Notes under the pieces: model-generated
What the model saw: only the letters and a program-made list of their open reading frames with translations
Database searches by the model: none
Told to the model about the DNA's origin: nothing
DNA from: JASFTV01 sp050050615
Lineage (GTDB): Bacteria > Desulfobacterota > DSM-4660 > Desulfatiglandales > HGW-15
Length of the DNA stretch: 5,564 bases
Direction of reading: 5' to 3'
Assembly (NCBI GenBank): GCA_050050615.1
Contig: JASFTV010000250.1
Span: 1-5,564 of the forward strand
Made by a program: the position numbers and the translations under genes
In this document: in pieces, positions 1 through 5,349 of the stretch
Position numbering within the stretch: position 1 is the first letter of the stretch
Layout: each line of letters starts with the position of its first letter

Positions 1-61
1 GGCTGCGAAGGTGCTCCGCCCGCCTTTGCTACCCCTTTTTGCATAACTGTTCCTCGATGCC

Positions 62-115
62 CTTCGTTTTTGAAAAGAGACCCCCATGACTCGCACGAAG
101 CACTGATTCGTTTTT
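62..115 (+). promoter_or_regulatory. Possible attenuator-like alternative hairpins in the leader
   Basis: CTTCGT (62-67) is complementary to ACGAAG (95-100). The same ACGAA (95-99) is also complementary to TTCGT (107-111), which runs straight into a short T tract (111-115). The second pairing has a 7-base loop and a U-tail, so it resembles a weak intrinsic terminator, and the first pairing would preclude it. The stems are only 5-6 bp, so chance is a real alternative. It could also be the tail of an upstream gene's terminator. Confidence 0.2.
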
Positions 116-190
116 GGACAAGAATGCCTGAAAATCAATTTGCAAACGGATAGATTTCCAGGTTTTGATCACACTAACCATTTCCTATGA

Positions 191-195
191 GGAGG
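191..195 (+). promoter_or_regulatory. Shine-Dalgarno of the response regulator gene
   Basis: GGAGG lies 7 bases before the ATG at 203. It is the strongest ribosome binding site in the window and fixes this start. The receiver-domain N-terminus (short beta-1 strand then the acidic triplet) begins exactly where expected from this ATG. Confidence 0.8.
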
Positions 196-202
196 TTCCA
201 AT

Positions 203-583
203 ATGTCTAAGAAATATATCTTGGTTGTGGACGACGACCCCGATCTGGTGGAAACTGTTGCCATGATGCTTGAGAGCAAAGGATGTGAAGTCGGCATGGC
301 CTACGACGGCATTGAAGGGGAAGAGTCCATCAAGCAGCGCCGACCCGATCTGATTATTCTAGACATCATGATGCCTCGTAAAGATGGCTACGTGCTTTGC
401 AATGAGCTCAAAGCGAATGAGGAAACCCGAGATATCCCGGTGATCCTTTTGACAGCCGTGGGTGAAGCGGTCCCGAGCACAAGGTATTCCCATGCGGACG
501 GCATGGCGACAGAGGCTGATGATTATATTGCCAAGCCTATTGACACTGAGGGTCTGTGGGAGGCAGTGAGCAACCTCCTCTAA
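203..583 (+). CDS. Single-domain response regulator (CheY-like receiver)
   Basis: A cytoplasmic phospho-acceptor protein of 126 residues that is one REC domain with no output domain, so it would act by protein-protein contact as CheY or Spo0F do. The acidic Mg2+ site is D10-D11-D12 after the beta-1 strand YILVVDD. The phosphorylation site is D54 in LDIMMP. The switch Thr is T84 in ILLTA and the conserved Lys is K111 in YIAKP, followed by the usual cis-Pro motif. All signature residues are present, so it should be phosphorylatable. The T84-K111 interval is 26 residues, about five more than in CheY. The extra segment (residues 86-104) falls at the beta4-alpha4 loop, part of the face used for partner recognition. 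No histidine kinase is in the window, so its kinase is upstream or elsewhere. The gene is first in a same-strand run, 37 bases before the tetra-ACT gene with no terminator between, so cotranscription is likely. The family assignment is certain; the partner is unknown. Confidence 0.95.
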   Translation: MSKKYILVVDDDPDLVETVAMMLESKGCEVGMAYDGIEGEESIKQRRPDLIILDIMMPRKDGYVLCNELKANEETRDIPVILLTAVGEAVPSTRYSHADGMATEADDYIAKPIDTEGLWEAVSNLL

Positions 584-620
584 CGGTCTCTGTTACAAGC
601 GTTAAGGAGTTGATGACTTC

Positions 621-1640
621 ATGGCTTCCGCACCAAGACTCGGTGGTTTCAAGATTCTGAAAGATGTGGTCAGGATCTCCATGGTTACCCCGCGAACAAT
701 GGAAAATTTTCCCGCAAGCTTCTGCCGGATCGTTGCCGCGGCAGAAATCAATCTGCCCTATATGACCTGTATCTATGATGGCGAAGCATGGGGCCTCAAT
801 ATCATGGTTGAGGCCGTTCATGAGGCAAAGATCTCCCATTTAATAGATGAACACTTTGGGAAAATATTCTCTCATAATTCCAGAAGTGCCATCCTGTCCA
901 TTTTTCCGCACAAAAAAAACCCTGACATCACCGGAAGACTTTTCGAGACATTTGACCAACAGGGCGTGGAACCGGATGCATTGGCCAATTCCCCCTCTGC
1001 GATATCCGTGATTTTGAGGGAAGAATTGCTCAGCAAGGCGAGCAGCGCTCTTTTCGAGCCTTTCACCTTCAGTGCTTATCGGACCCCTTCTGACTGGAAA
1101 CTTGCTCAGAAGGGGAAGGAGCAACTCTATAAAGAGGTGGTCGCCTCCTATCAGGAACAGCAGCCTAAAGTCTACGGGCTCGACTATCATGAGGGACAGG
1201 ATCTCGTCCGGGTTAGATTGGATAGGGAGGACATGGGTCACGTTGGCACCTCTTTCAGGGGATTCGCCCGCCTCGGCCTGGATCTCACCTTTTTGGTCAC
1301 CAGTCCGTGTCTGGAGAAGGGAAAAGAAATATTGGCCTTTTGTCTTCCAACGTCGGAAAGCGAAACTTACACGCAGGTTATTGGGCGCATAGCCCCACAG
1401 ATCAGCGTAAGCAGGATTTCTCCCGTGATCATATTTTCTATGAATGGGCCGCATTTTGGGGATCGGTACGGGATAGCAAGCGAGCTTCTTACGGCGTTCG
1501 AGCACAACAAAGTAGACCTTTTGGGTCTTAGCTGTACCATCGCCTCCATTACAGGGGTTGTACCTTCCCATCAGTTCGAAACCACCATACAGGCAATTCA
1601 AGGGTGTTTCGAGGTCCCATCCATTACCAAGAAAGACTAG
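621..1640 (+). CDS. Stand-alone multi-ACT-domain protein (four predicted ACT units)
   Basis: A 339-residue soluble protein with no signal peptide, membrane segment or visible catalytic domain. By eye I divide it into four ACT-like units (beta-alpha-beta-beta-alpha-beta): about residues 14-80, 87-150, 184-257 and 265-332. Units 2 and 4 look like the second ACT of aspartokinase: a strand ending in IF or FS, a helix reading roughly GxLFxxF or ASELLTAF, then an S-x-S-x-IS/IT strand and a closing helix ending in F. They also resemble the C-terminal half of the protein at 3166-3681. Residues 151-183 form a polar helical linker (YRTPSDW, then GKEQLYKEV) separating two tandem pairs, which suggests duplication and fusion of a two-ACT module. 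ACT domains usually bind amino acids or other small molecules and control a partner allosterically; here any partner must be a separate protein. The ATG at 621 follows AAGGAG (604-609) by 11 bases. Unit borders are approximate, and units 1 and 3 are the least certain. Confidence 0.75.
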   Translation: MASAPRLGGFKILKDVVRISMVTPRTMENFPASFCRIVAAAEINLPYMTCIYDGEAWGLNIMVEAVHEAKISHLIDEHFGKIFSHNSRSAILSIFPHKKNPDITGRLFETFDQQGVEPDALANSPSAISVILREELLSKASSALFEPFTFSAYRTPSDWKLAQKGKEQLYKEVVASYQEQQPKVYGLDYHEGQDLVRVRLDREDMGHVGTSFRGFARLGLDLTFLVTSPCLEKGKEILAFCLPTSESETYTQVIGRIAPQISVSRISPVIIFSMNGPHFGDRYGIASELLTAFEHNKVDLLGLSCTIASITGVVPSHQFETTIQAIQGCFEVPSITKKD

Positions 1641-1655
1641 ATAAGCTTGTTTTGC

Positions 1656-1670
1656 AAGGTCTTCAACCTT
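1656..1670 (+). repeat. Small inverted repeat between the tetra-ACT and PaaK-like genes
   Basis: AAGGT (1656-1660) and ACCTT (1666-1670) are perfectly complementary around a 5-base loop, 16 bases after the tetra-ACT stop and 16 before the first possible start of the next gene. There is no T tract, so it is not a convincing terminator. It could be a minor mRNA hairpin or chance. Confidence 0.25.
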
Positions 1671-1686
1671 AACGATAGGTCTGGAA

Positions 1687-2970
1687 ATGGGAGATTTAGG
1701 CAGGAAAAGAGGCTTTTTCAATAGGACCCGCGAAACCATGGATTGGGAAAAGCGAAAGGAAGAACTGAACAAGAAGTTCCCGGAAACCTTTCGGCACGCT
1801 TACCAGAATTCGAAGGCCTATAGTGAAATCTACCGGTCTGCCGGCCTAGGACCTTCTGATGTCCAAGGGCTGGAAGATCTGGAAAAGCTTCCCATCCTGC
1901 GTATGAGCGATTTGGTTGAGCGTCAGAAAAGAATTTCGCCTTTCGGAGGATTCGAGACCATCGATCCCACCCACATAAGACGAATCTATGTCAATCCTGG
2001 CTTCATATTGCAGCCTGGGGAACGGGAGTACCAAGATTCTTCATGGGCTGAGGCCCTCATCGGCGTTGGCTTTGAATCAGGAGATCGTATTCTGAATACC
2101 TTTAACTATCACATGTGGCCGTTTGCCTTTATGCTGGATGAGGCCACAAAAATGATTGGTGCCACGGTCCTCCCGACCGGGATTGGGAATACGCTCATGC
2201 AGATCAGGATCCTCGAGAGGTTAAAAGTGAATGGCTACATGGGGACCCCCAGCTTCTTGATGACATTGGCTCAACGCACTGAGGGAATGGATCTGGACCC
2301 GAAGAAAGATTTTGTTCTGGAGACGGCTCTTGTTTCTGCAGAAATGCTCCCTGAATCACTGCGCCGTCGAATCCAGGACAAGCTTGAGCTGACTGTGCGC
2401 CAAGTGTATGGCACCGTTTTTCTGGGCTGCATCGGTTACGAATGTTATGACAAGACCGCTTTGCATGTGCCCGACAATATCCTGGTGGAGGTCGTCGATC
2501 CCCATACCGGCAAACAGGTAGAGCCTGGAACAACCGGAGAAATCGTGGCCACCAATTTCAGCACCTCATACCCCATGATTCGTATGGCGACCGGTGATCT
2601 TTCCATGTTTACCCACGAATCGTGCCCATGCGGGAGAACCGGCCCCCTGCTGAAGAAAATCATAGGAAGAATCGATCAGGCTGCCAAGGTGAGAGGAACT
2701 TTTGTCCACCCATGGCAAGCAGACGAGGTCATTTCTCGTCATCCGGAGGTTTTCAAGTATCAAGTGGTGATTACTCGTGAAAACCATAAAGATATTATGA
2801 CGTTTGTTATAGAGCTCAGGGAAGAAGCCCCGCGGCCTCAAATCATTCGCGCCAGAATCGAACGGGACATAAAGGATCTCCTGACCATAAAGGGTGTCGT
2901 TCAGATTGTCCCTAGGGGAACCATTCCTGATCACTACAAGAAGATTGAAGACAGAAGAAGCTGGGAATAG
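1687..2970 (+). CDS. PaaK-like (phenylacetate-CoA ligase family) AMP-binding protein with degenerate P-loop
   Basis: A 427-residue member of the ANL adenylate-forming superfamily, closest in pattern to phenylacetate-CoA ligase PaaK (usually about 430 residues), so it is full length. Active members convert a carboxylic acid, ATP and CoA to an acyl-CoA via an acyl-adenylate. Retained features: the PaaK-type N-terminus (HAYQNSKAYSEIY, then LEDLEKLPI), the substrate-pocket region around 134-170, YGT at 241-243 with YEC at 251-253, TGD at 302-304 (ribose-binding Asp), CPCGRTGP at 313-320, GRIDQ...KVRG at 327-337 (hinge), and C-terminal lysines K418/K419 in IPDHYKKIEDRR. Missing: the P-loop. Where PaaK has SSGTTGKP, this protein reads VNPGFILQP (102-110), with no Ser/Thr/Gly-rich loop and no Lys. 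It may therefore be a non-canonical ligase, an acyl/AMP-binding sensor or a dead paralogue. Start: the ATG at 1687 has a weak AGGT; the ATG at 1738 (residue 18, AGGA at 1723) fits the family N-terminus better, so the first 17 basic residues may be untranslated. Confidence 0.85.
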   Translation: MGDLGRKRGFFNRTRETMDWEKRKEELNKKFPETFRHAYQNSKAYSEIYRSAGLGPSDVQGLEDLEKLPILRMSDLVERQKRISPFGGFETIDPTHIRRIYVNPGFILQPGEREYQDSSWAEALIGVGFESGDRILNTFNYHMWPFAFMLDEATKMIGATVLPTGIGNTLMQIRILERLKVNGYMGTPSFLMTLAQRTEGMDLDPKKDFVLETALVSAEMLPESLRRRIQDKLELTVRQVYGTVFLGCIGYECYDKTALHVPDNILVEVVDPHTGKQVEPGTTGEIVATNFSTSYPMIRMATGDLSMFTHESCPCGRTGPLLKKIIGRIDQAAKVRGTFVHPWQADEVISRHPEVFKYQVVITRENHKDIMTFVIELREEAPRPQIIRARIERDIKDLLTIKGVVQIVPRGTIPDHYKKIEDRRSWE

Positions 2971-3067
2971 TCCTAGGTGGCCATAATTGACGGGATTGAG
3001 AAAAAGAGCGGATGGATCGGCAATTTACCAAACCGCCCGGGGTGTTTCGGTCGAAAGATGGTCAGGA

Positions 3068-3124
3068 CGCGGATGAACACAGATTTTCAGGGTTAAAAAC
3101 AGGAGATATCCCTGTTCATCTGCG
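3068..3124. repeat. 12-bp inverted repeat, candidate dispersed palindromic element
   Basis: CGCGGATGAACA (3068-3079) pairs over all 12 positions (one G-U) with TGTTCATCTGCG (3113-3124), enclosing 33 bases. Inside, GGG (3090-3092) can pair with CCC (3110-3112). Outside, GGAC (3065-3068) has a complement GTCC at 3134-3137. The arm wording (ATCTGTGTTCATC / TTCATCTGCG) resembles short repeats I recall as being scattered in non-coding DNA of many bacterial genomes; that likeness is from memory. It has no T tract, so it is not a standard terminator. Lying 42 bases before the proposed start of the tandem-ACT gene, it could also shape that gene's 5' UTR. Confidence 0.6.
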
Positions 3125-3154
3125 AGAATCTCTGTCCTATGACATGGATGGCGT

Positions 3155-3160
3155 GAGGAT
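3155..3160 (+). promoter_or_regulatory. Probable Shine-Dalgarno for the TTG start of the tandem-ACT gene
   Basis: GAGGAT ends 5 bases before the TTG at 3166. An ATG at 3159 overlaps this site but is out of frame with the ACT reading frame. The later in-frame candidates, GTG 3178 and ATG 3205, have no better site, and ATG 3205 would cut into the first ACT beta strand. TTG 3166 is therefore preferred. Confidence 0.5.
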
Positions 3161-3165
3161 GTTTC

Positions 3166-3681
3166 TTGGAACGCAATGTGGGTAAGATCAAAATTGGCGG
3201 CGTTATGCAGAGTGACGGGCGTGCCCTGTTGAAAGTTATGTCCGTACCCGATCATGCCAGCGTTGCAGGAACCGTGTTGGGAGCCCTGGGGGAAAGCGGC
3301 ATTAACATTGAACTCTTAGCCGAGAGTTTCGATCTGGATGACTGCGGCAATTTTTCCCTGGTTGTGGATCAAAAGGACCTGGACCAAGCTATTGAGATCA
3401 TGGAAGGGGTCCAGCCTATCATTGATGCAGGAGCCGTTTCTTACACCCCTGATGTGGCTGTAATCACTGTCTTCAGCCATCACCTGCGTGAGAAACCTTA
3501 TATCCACGGACTCATGTTCTCATCCATGGCCGCGGCGGGTATCAGTTCCTTGGCCATCAGCACCTCTATTTCCAGTGTATCCTGCGTGATCGAAGGTCAG
3601 CACCTGGATCTCGCTGTCCAGGCCTTGTCAGAAACCTTCGATATCCCGTTTGACGTCAAAAAACGGCCTAAGGATTACTAG
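3166..3681 (+). CDS. Tandem ACT-domain protein (aspartokinase-type regulatory module)
   Basis: A 171-residue cytoplasmic protein made of two ACT domains, about residues 18-82 and 97-160, with no enzyme domain. The first has the classic ACT opening: strand ALLKVMSVPDH, a helix SVAGTVLGALGESGIN, then the strand NFSLVVDQKDL and a closing helix. The second reads VAVITVFSHH, a helix ending FSSMAAAGI, then a strand AISTSISSVSCVI and a helix AVQALSETFDI. This order and wording closely follow the C-terminal regulatory pair of aspartokinase (including its IS-x-VI strand and ALHEAF-like helix), so it is a free-standing copy of an amino-acid-sensing module. Its second half resembles units 2 and 4 of the protein at 621-1640, so the two are probably paralogues that may form mixed ACT assemblies. 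The ligand is not readable from the sequence. The start is probably TTG 3166; GTG 3178 is the alternative. The gene follows the PaaK-like gene on the same strand after a 195-base gap. Confidence 0.85.
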   Translation: MERNVGKIKIGGVMQSDGRALLKVMSVPDHASVAGTVLGALGESGINIELLAESFDLDDCGNFSLVVDQKDLDQAIEIMEGVQPIIDAGAVSYTPDVAVITVFSHHLREKPYIHGLMFSSMAAAGISSLAISTSISSVSCVIEGQHLDLAVQALSETFDIPFDVKKRPKDY

Positions 3682-3724
3682 CTTTGATTATGTCAAGCAA
3701 ACGCTCCAGGTCCCGAAAACGATT

Positions 3725-3730
3725 AGGTGG
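3725..3730 (+). promoter_or_regulatory. Shine-Dalgarno deciding the start of the YajD-family gene
   Basis: AGGTGG ends 4 bases before the ATG at 3735. The same frame is open further upstream to TTG 3684 and ATG 3690, with a TAAGGA at 3669-3674, but those starts add 15-17 Ser/Arg/Lys-rich residues absent from E. coli YajD as I recall it. The internal ATG with this site is therefore preferred. Confidence 0.55.
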
Positions 3731-3734
3731 AAAG

Positions 3735-4100
3735 ATGGATAAAGAGAAAGTAGACGAGATTGTTGCACGGGCCCGCCAAACGCGGAGCGAACGTGAAAAG
3801 AGCTATCGGGAGCAGTCCTTGAGAATCCATCCCTGGGTCTGTGCCCGGTGCGGGCGTGAGTTTACCCGGGAAAATCTCCATATGCTGACCGTGCATCACA
3901 AGGACCATGACCATGACAATAACCCTCCAGACGGGAGCAACTGGGAGAATCTTTGTCTTTACTGCCATGATAACGAGCACAGTCGCTATTTGGATCATTC
4001 GGCTGCTGGTGGCATTGAAGTCGCTGACGAGCGGAAAGATACTGCAACCTATAAACCTTTTGCCAGTTTAGCGGATCTGCTGAAGGCCAAGAAAGACTGA
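3735..4100 (+). CDS. yajD: YajD-family HNH nuclease
   Basis: A 121-residue protein (from ATG 3735) that matches E. coli YajD (about 115 residues) almost along its length, as I recall that sequence. It has a charged N-terminal helix, then YREQSLRIHPWVCARCGREF, the catalytic stretch VHHKDHDHDNNP, GSNWENLCLYCHDNEH, and a C-terminal tail KPFASLADLLKAKK. From this start, the zinc-binding cysteines are C36 and C39 (CxxC) and C74 and C77 (CLYC). The HNH active site uses H54-H55, the nearby His/Asp/Asn cluster, and H78/H82. HNH proteins are beta-beta-alpha-metal endonucleases. The cellular role of YajD is not established; family members occur in many bacteria outside restriction or phage loci. All metal ligands are intact, so it should be active. 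The gene lies just downstream of the tandem-ACT gene and only 2 bases before the aminotransferase, so it is probably cotranscribed with at least the latter. Using TTG 3684 would give 138 residues. Confidence 0.88.
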   Translation: MDKEKVDEIVARARQTRSEREKSYREQSLRIHPWVCARCGREFTRENLHMLTVHHKDHDHDNNPPDGSNWENLCLYCHDNEHSRYLDHSAAGGIEVADERKDTATYKPFASLADLLKAKKD

Positions 4101-4102
4101 CG

Positions 4103-5266
4103 ATGCAGATATCATTGCCTGATGTCCAATACATTCTGCGCCCCGGCGTGATCGAGTTCAGGTTAGGACATCCTGATCTGGCCTTGCTGCCGGCGGCTGG
4201 ATTGTTGGAGGCGACCAGGGTTGTGCTCGAACGCGAGGCCCCGCAGGCTTTATCTTACGGCGCTGAACGAGGGCCGGGTTGTTTGATTAGCCAGTTGTGC
4301 GACTGGTTGGAGCGTACCGAGGGTGCCGCACCCTCTTCTGAGCAAGTGATGATTACGGGAGGTTCGTCGCAGGCGATGGATATGCTCTGTATGTTGCTGA
4401 CGCAGCCTGGTGATCTGGCGTTGGTGGAGTCCCCCACGTATCATTTGGCATTACGTGTGTTGCGCGATCACCAATTGGAGCTGATGCAGATACCAAGCGA
4501 CGAGGATGGACTGCAAGTGGATGCTTTGGAGGAGACGTTGAATTCGCTTCAGCGCCAAGGACGAAAGGCACGGCTCCTTTATTTGGTGCCCACATTCAAC
4601 AACCCCAGCGGCGTCACATTAGAACTTGAGCGACGAAAAGCACTGGTTGCGCTGGCTCAAAGAACCGGTTTGATCGTCGTGGAGGACGATGTATACCACG
4701 AATTGTGGTACGACGCACCGTCTCCGCCTTCGCTCCACAGCCTGCTCACGGCTGCACCGGTTATCCGCCTGGGGTCCTTCTCAAAGATCCTGGCCCCCGG
4801 GCTGCGCTTGGGCTGGATGTTCGCCTCCCCTGAACTCGTGGCGCGTTGCACCAAAAGCGGCGTACTGGACAGCGGTGGTGGCCTCGGTCACTTCACGGCA
4901 CACGTGGTGGCCGCCTTTATAGAGTTGGGGCTTCTGGATCAACACGTTGAAAGATTGCGTACCAAGTATCGAGAGAGGCGCGATGTGTTGATCAATGCCT
5001 TGGAGCGTTACTTGCCCGAAGAGTGCTACTGGGTGTCTCCTGGGGGAGGTTTCTTTGTATGGCTCCGCCTGCCCCCGGGCGTGGATAGCTCGGCGTTTTT
5101 GCCCGTGGCTGAGGCTGAGGGTGTCTCTTATGTGCCGGGTCCTCGCTTCTATGCTCATGGCGGTGGAGAGTGTTACTGTCGCCTGAACTTTACGCTGGTT
5201 TCGCTTGATGACTTAGAGGCGGGGGCGCGCCGATTCAGTGATGCGTTGCATCGCTACCTTCGGTAG
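4103..5266 (+). CDS. PLP-dependent aminotransferase, fold type I (LysN / MocR C-terminal type)
   Basis: A 387-residue cytoplasmic transaminase, full length for class I/II enzymes without an added DNA-binding domain. Visible motifs: IEFRLGHPDL near the N-terminus (substrate lid), SYGAERGPG (51-59), ITGGSSQAMDM (84-94, phosphate cup), ESPTYH (109-114), NNPSG (166-170), D195 with Y198 in VEDDVYHEL (contacts the pyridine N and O3'), SFSKILAPGLRLGW (225-238) with K228 as the Schiff-base lysine, and R360 in CRLNF (substrate alpha-carboxylate). The wording is closest to 2-aminoadipate aminotransferase LysN and to the aminotransferase half of MocR regulators, but there is no GntR helix-turn-helix, so it is an enzyme rather than a MocR regulator. 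Substrate cannot be read reliably; aromatic, branched-chain or 2-aminoadipate are all possible. It starts 2 bases after the YajD stop with only a weak AAGAAAG-like site, suggesting translational coupling. By eye the gene is more GC-rich in places and uses TTG for Leu more than the genes before it. Confidence 0.92.
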   Translation: MQISLPDVQYILRPGVIEFRLGHPDLALLPAAGLLEATRVVLEREAPQALSYGAERGPGCLISQLCDWLERTEGAAPSSEQVMITGGSSQAMDMLCMLLTQPGDLALVESPTYHLALRVLRDHQLELMQIPSDEDGLQVDALEETLNSLQRQGRKARLLYLVPTFNNPSGVTLELERRKALVALAQRTGLIVVEDDVYHELWYDAPSPPSLHSLLTAAPVIRLGSFSKILAPGLRLGWMFASPELVARCTKSGVLDSGGGLGHFTAHVVAAFIELGLLDQHVERLRTKYRERRDVLINALERYLPEECYWVSPGGGFFVWLRLPPGVDSSAFLPVAEAEGVSYVPGPRFYAHGGGECYCRLNFTLVSLDDLEAGARRFSDALHRYLR

Positions 5267-5288
5267 GTCACATCCCGTCCATGACACC

Positions 5289-5310
5289 TCCTCGGAATGA
5301 CATTCCAGGA
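5289..5310. terminator. Bulged hairpin between the converging genes, candidate terminator
   Basis: TCCT (5289-5292) and GGAAT (5294-5298) pair with ATTCC (5302-5306) and AGGA (5307-5310). This gives a 9-bp stem with a 3-base loop and one unpaired C at 5293. It begins 22 bases after the aminotransferase stop, a typical terminator position. The downstream flank (CAGTCTCTTT) is only moderately T-rich and there is no poly-A on the other side, so termination efficiency is doubtful. It is the best terminator candidate between the two convergent genes. Confidence 0.4.
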
Positions 5311-5349
5311 CAGTCTCTTTGGGTCTATTGCCTCTTTAAGCCCCAACCC

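Larger units (their letters stand above)
1..202. other. Non-coding leader upstream of the response regulator gene
   Basis: No recognisable gene lies here. On the + strand one frame stays open from the left edge to a TAG at 151-153, but its translation (about 50 residues, rich in Pro, Cys and Arg) has no motif I recognise and the other two frames stop early. I searched for sigma-70 pairs: TTG-type hexamers near 70, 114, 140 and 165 all lack a good TATAAT-like partner at 16-18 bases. A GG/GC sigma-54 pair at 116-127 has the wrong spacing (8 bases between, not 10). The region contains the decamer TTCGTTTTTG twice (63-72 and 107-116) and small complementary segments described separately. It most likely carries the promoter and 5' UTR of the downstream genes, but I cannot place the promoter. 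Confidence 0.5.
2971..3165 (+). other. 195-base intergenic gap before the tandem-ACT gene
   Basis: This is the longest gap inside the same-strand run. It contains no gene I can support. Its right half carries the inverted repeat at 3068-3124 and a possible Shine-Dalgarno at 3155-3160. A TTGACG at 2987-2992 looks like a -35 box but has no TATAAT-like hexamer 16-18 bases further on. The ACT gene could have its own promoter here or be read through from the PaaK-like gene; the sequence does not decide it. Confidence 0.5.

Noticed and set aside
114..127. Possible sigma-54 promoter (TTGGACA then GCC)
   Set aside because: Only 8 bases separate GG from GC instead of the required 10, and the flanking consensus is poor.
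1..153. Open + strand frame at the left edge, possibly the C-terminus of an upstream gene
   Set aside because: About 50 codons with no family pattern and unusual Pro/Cys/Arg content; more likely chance openness than a histidine kinase or other gene tail.
840..1772. 310-codon open frame on the - strand opposite the tetra-ACT gene
   Set aside because: The + strand frame here has clear ACT-type patterns and a good ribosome site, while the antisense translation is Pro/Arg/Phe-rich without a recognisable domain. It is a shadow of the real gene.
203..2970. Phenylacetate catabolic operon suggested by the PaaK-like gene
   Set aside because: No epoxidase, ring-opening or oxidoreductase gene is present, and the PaaK-like protein lacks the P-loop needed for ordinary CoA-ligase activity.
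3684..4100. HNH gene as part of a restriction, CRISPR or phage defence system
   Set aside because: The protein is a close YajD match, a housekeeping-like family, and no methylase, Cas, phage or transposase gene or repeat array is nearby.
4781..5158. 125-codon open frame on the - strand inside the aminotransferase gene
   Set aside because: It lies opposite the Schiff-base lysine and C-terminal domain of a certain aminotransferase and has no recognisable domain.
4103..5266. MocR-type transcription regulator
   Set aside because: The aminotransferase domain is MocR-like, but the protein begins directly with the aminotransferase N-terminus and has no GntR helix-turn-helix.
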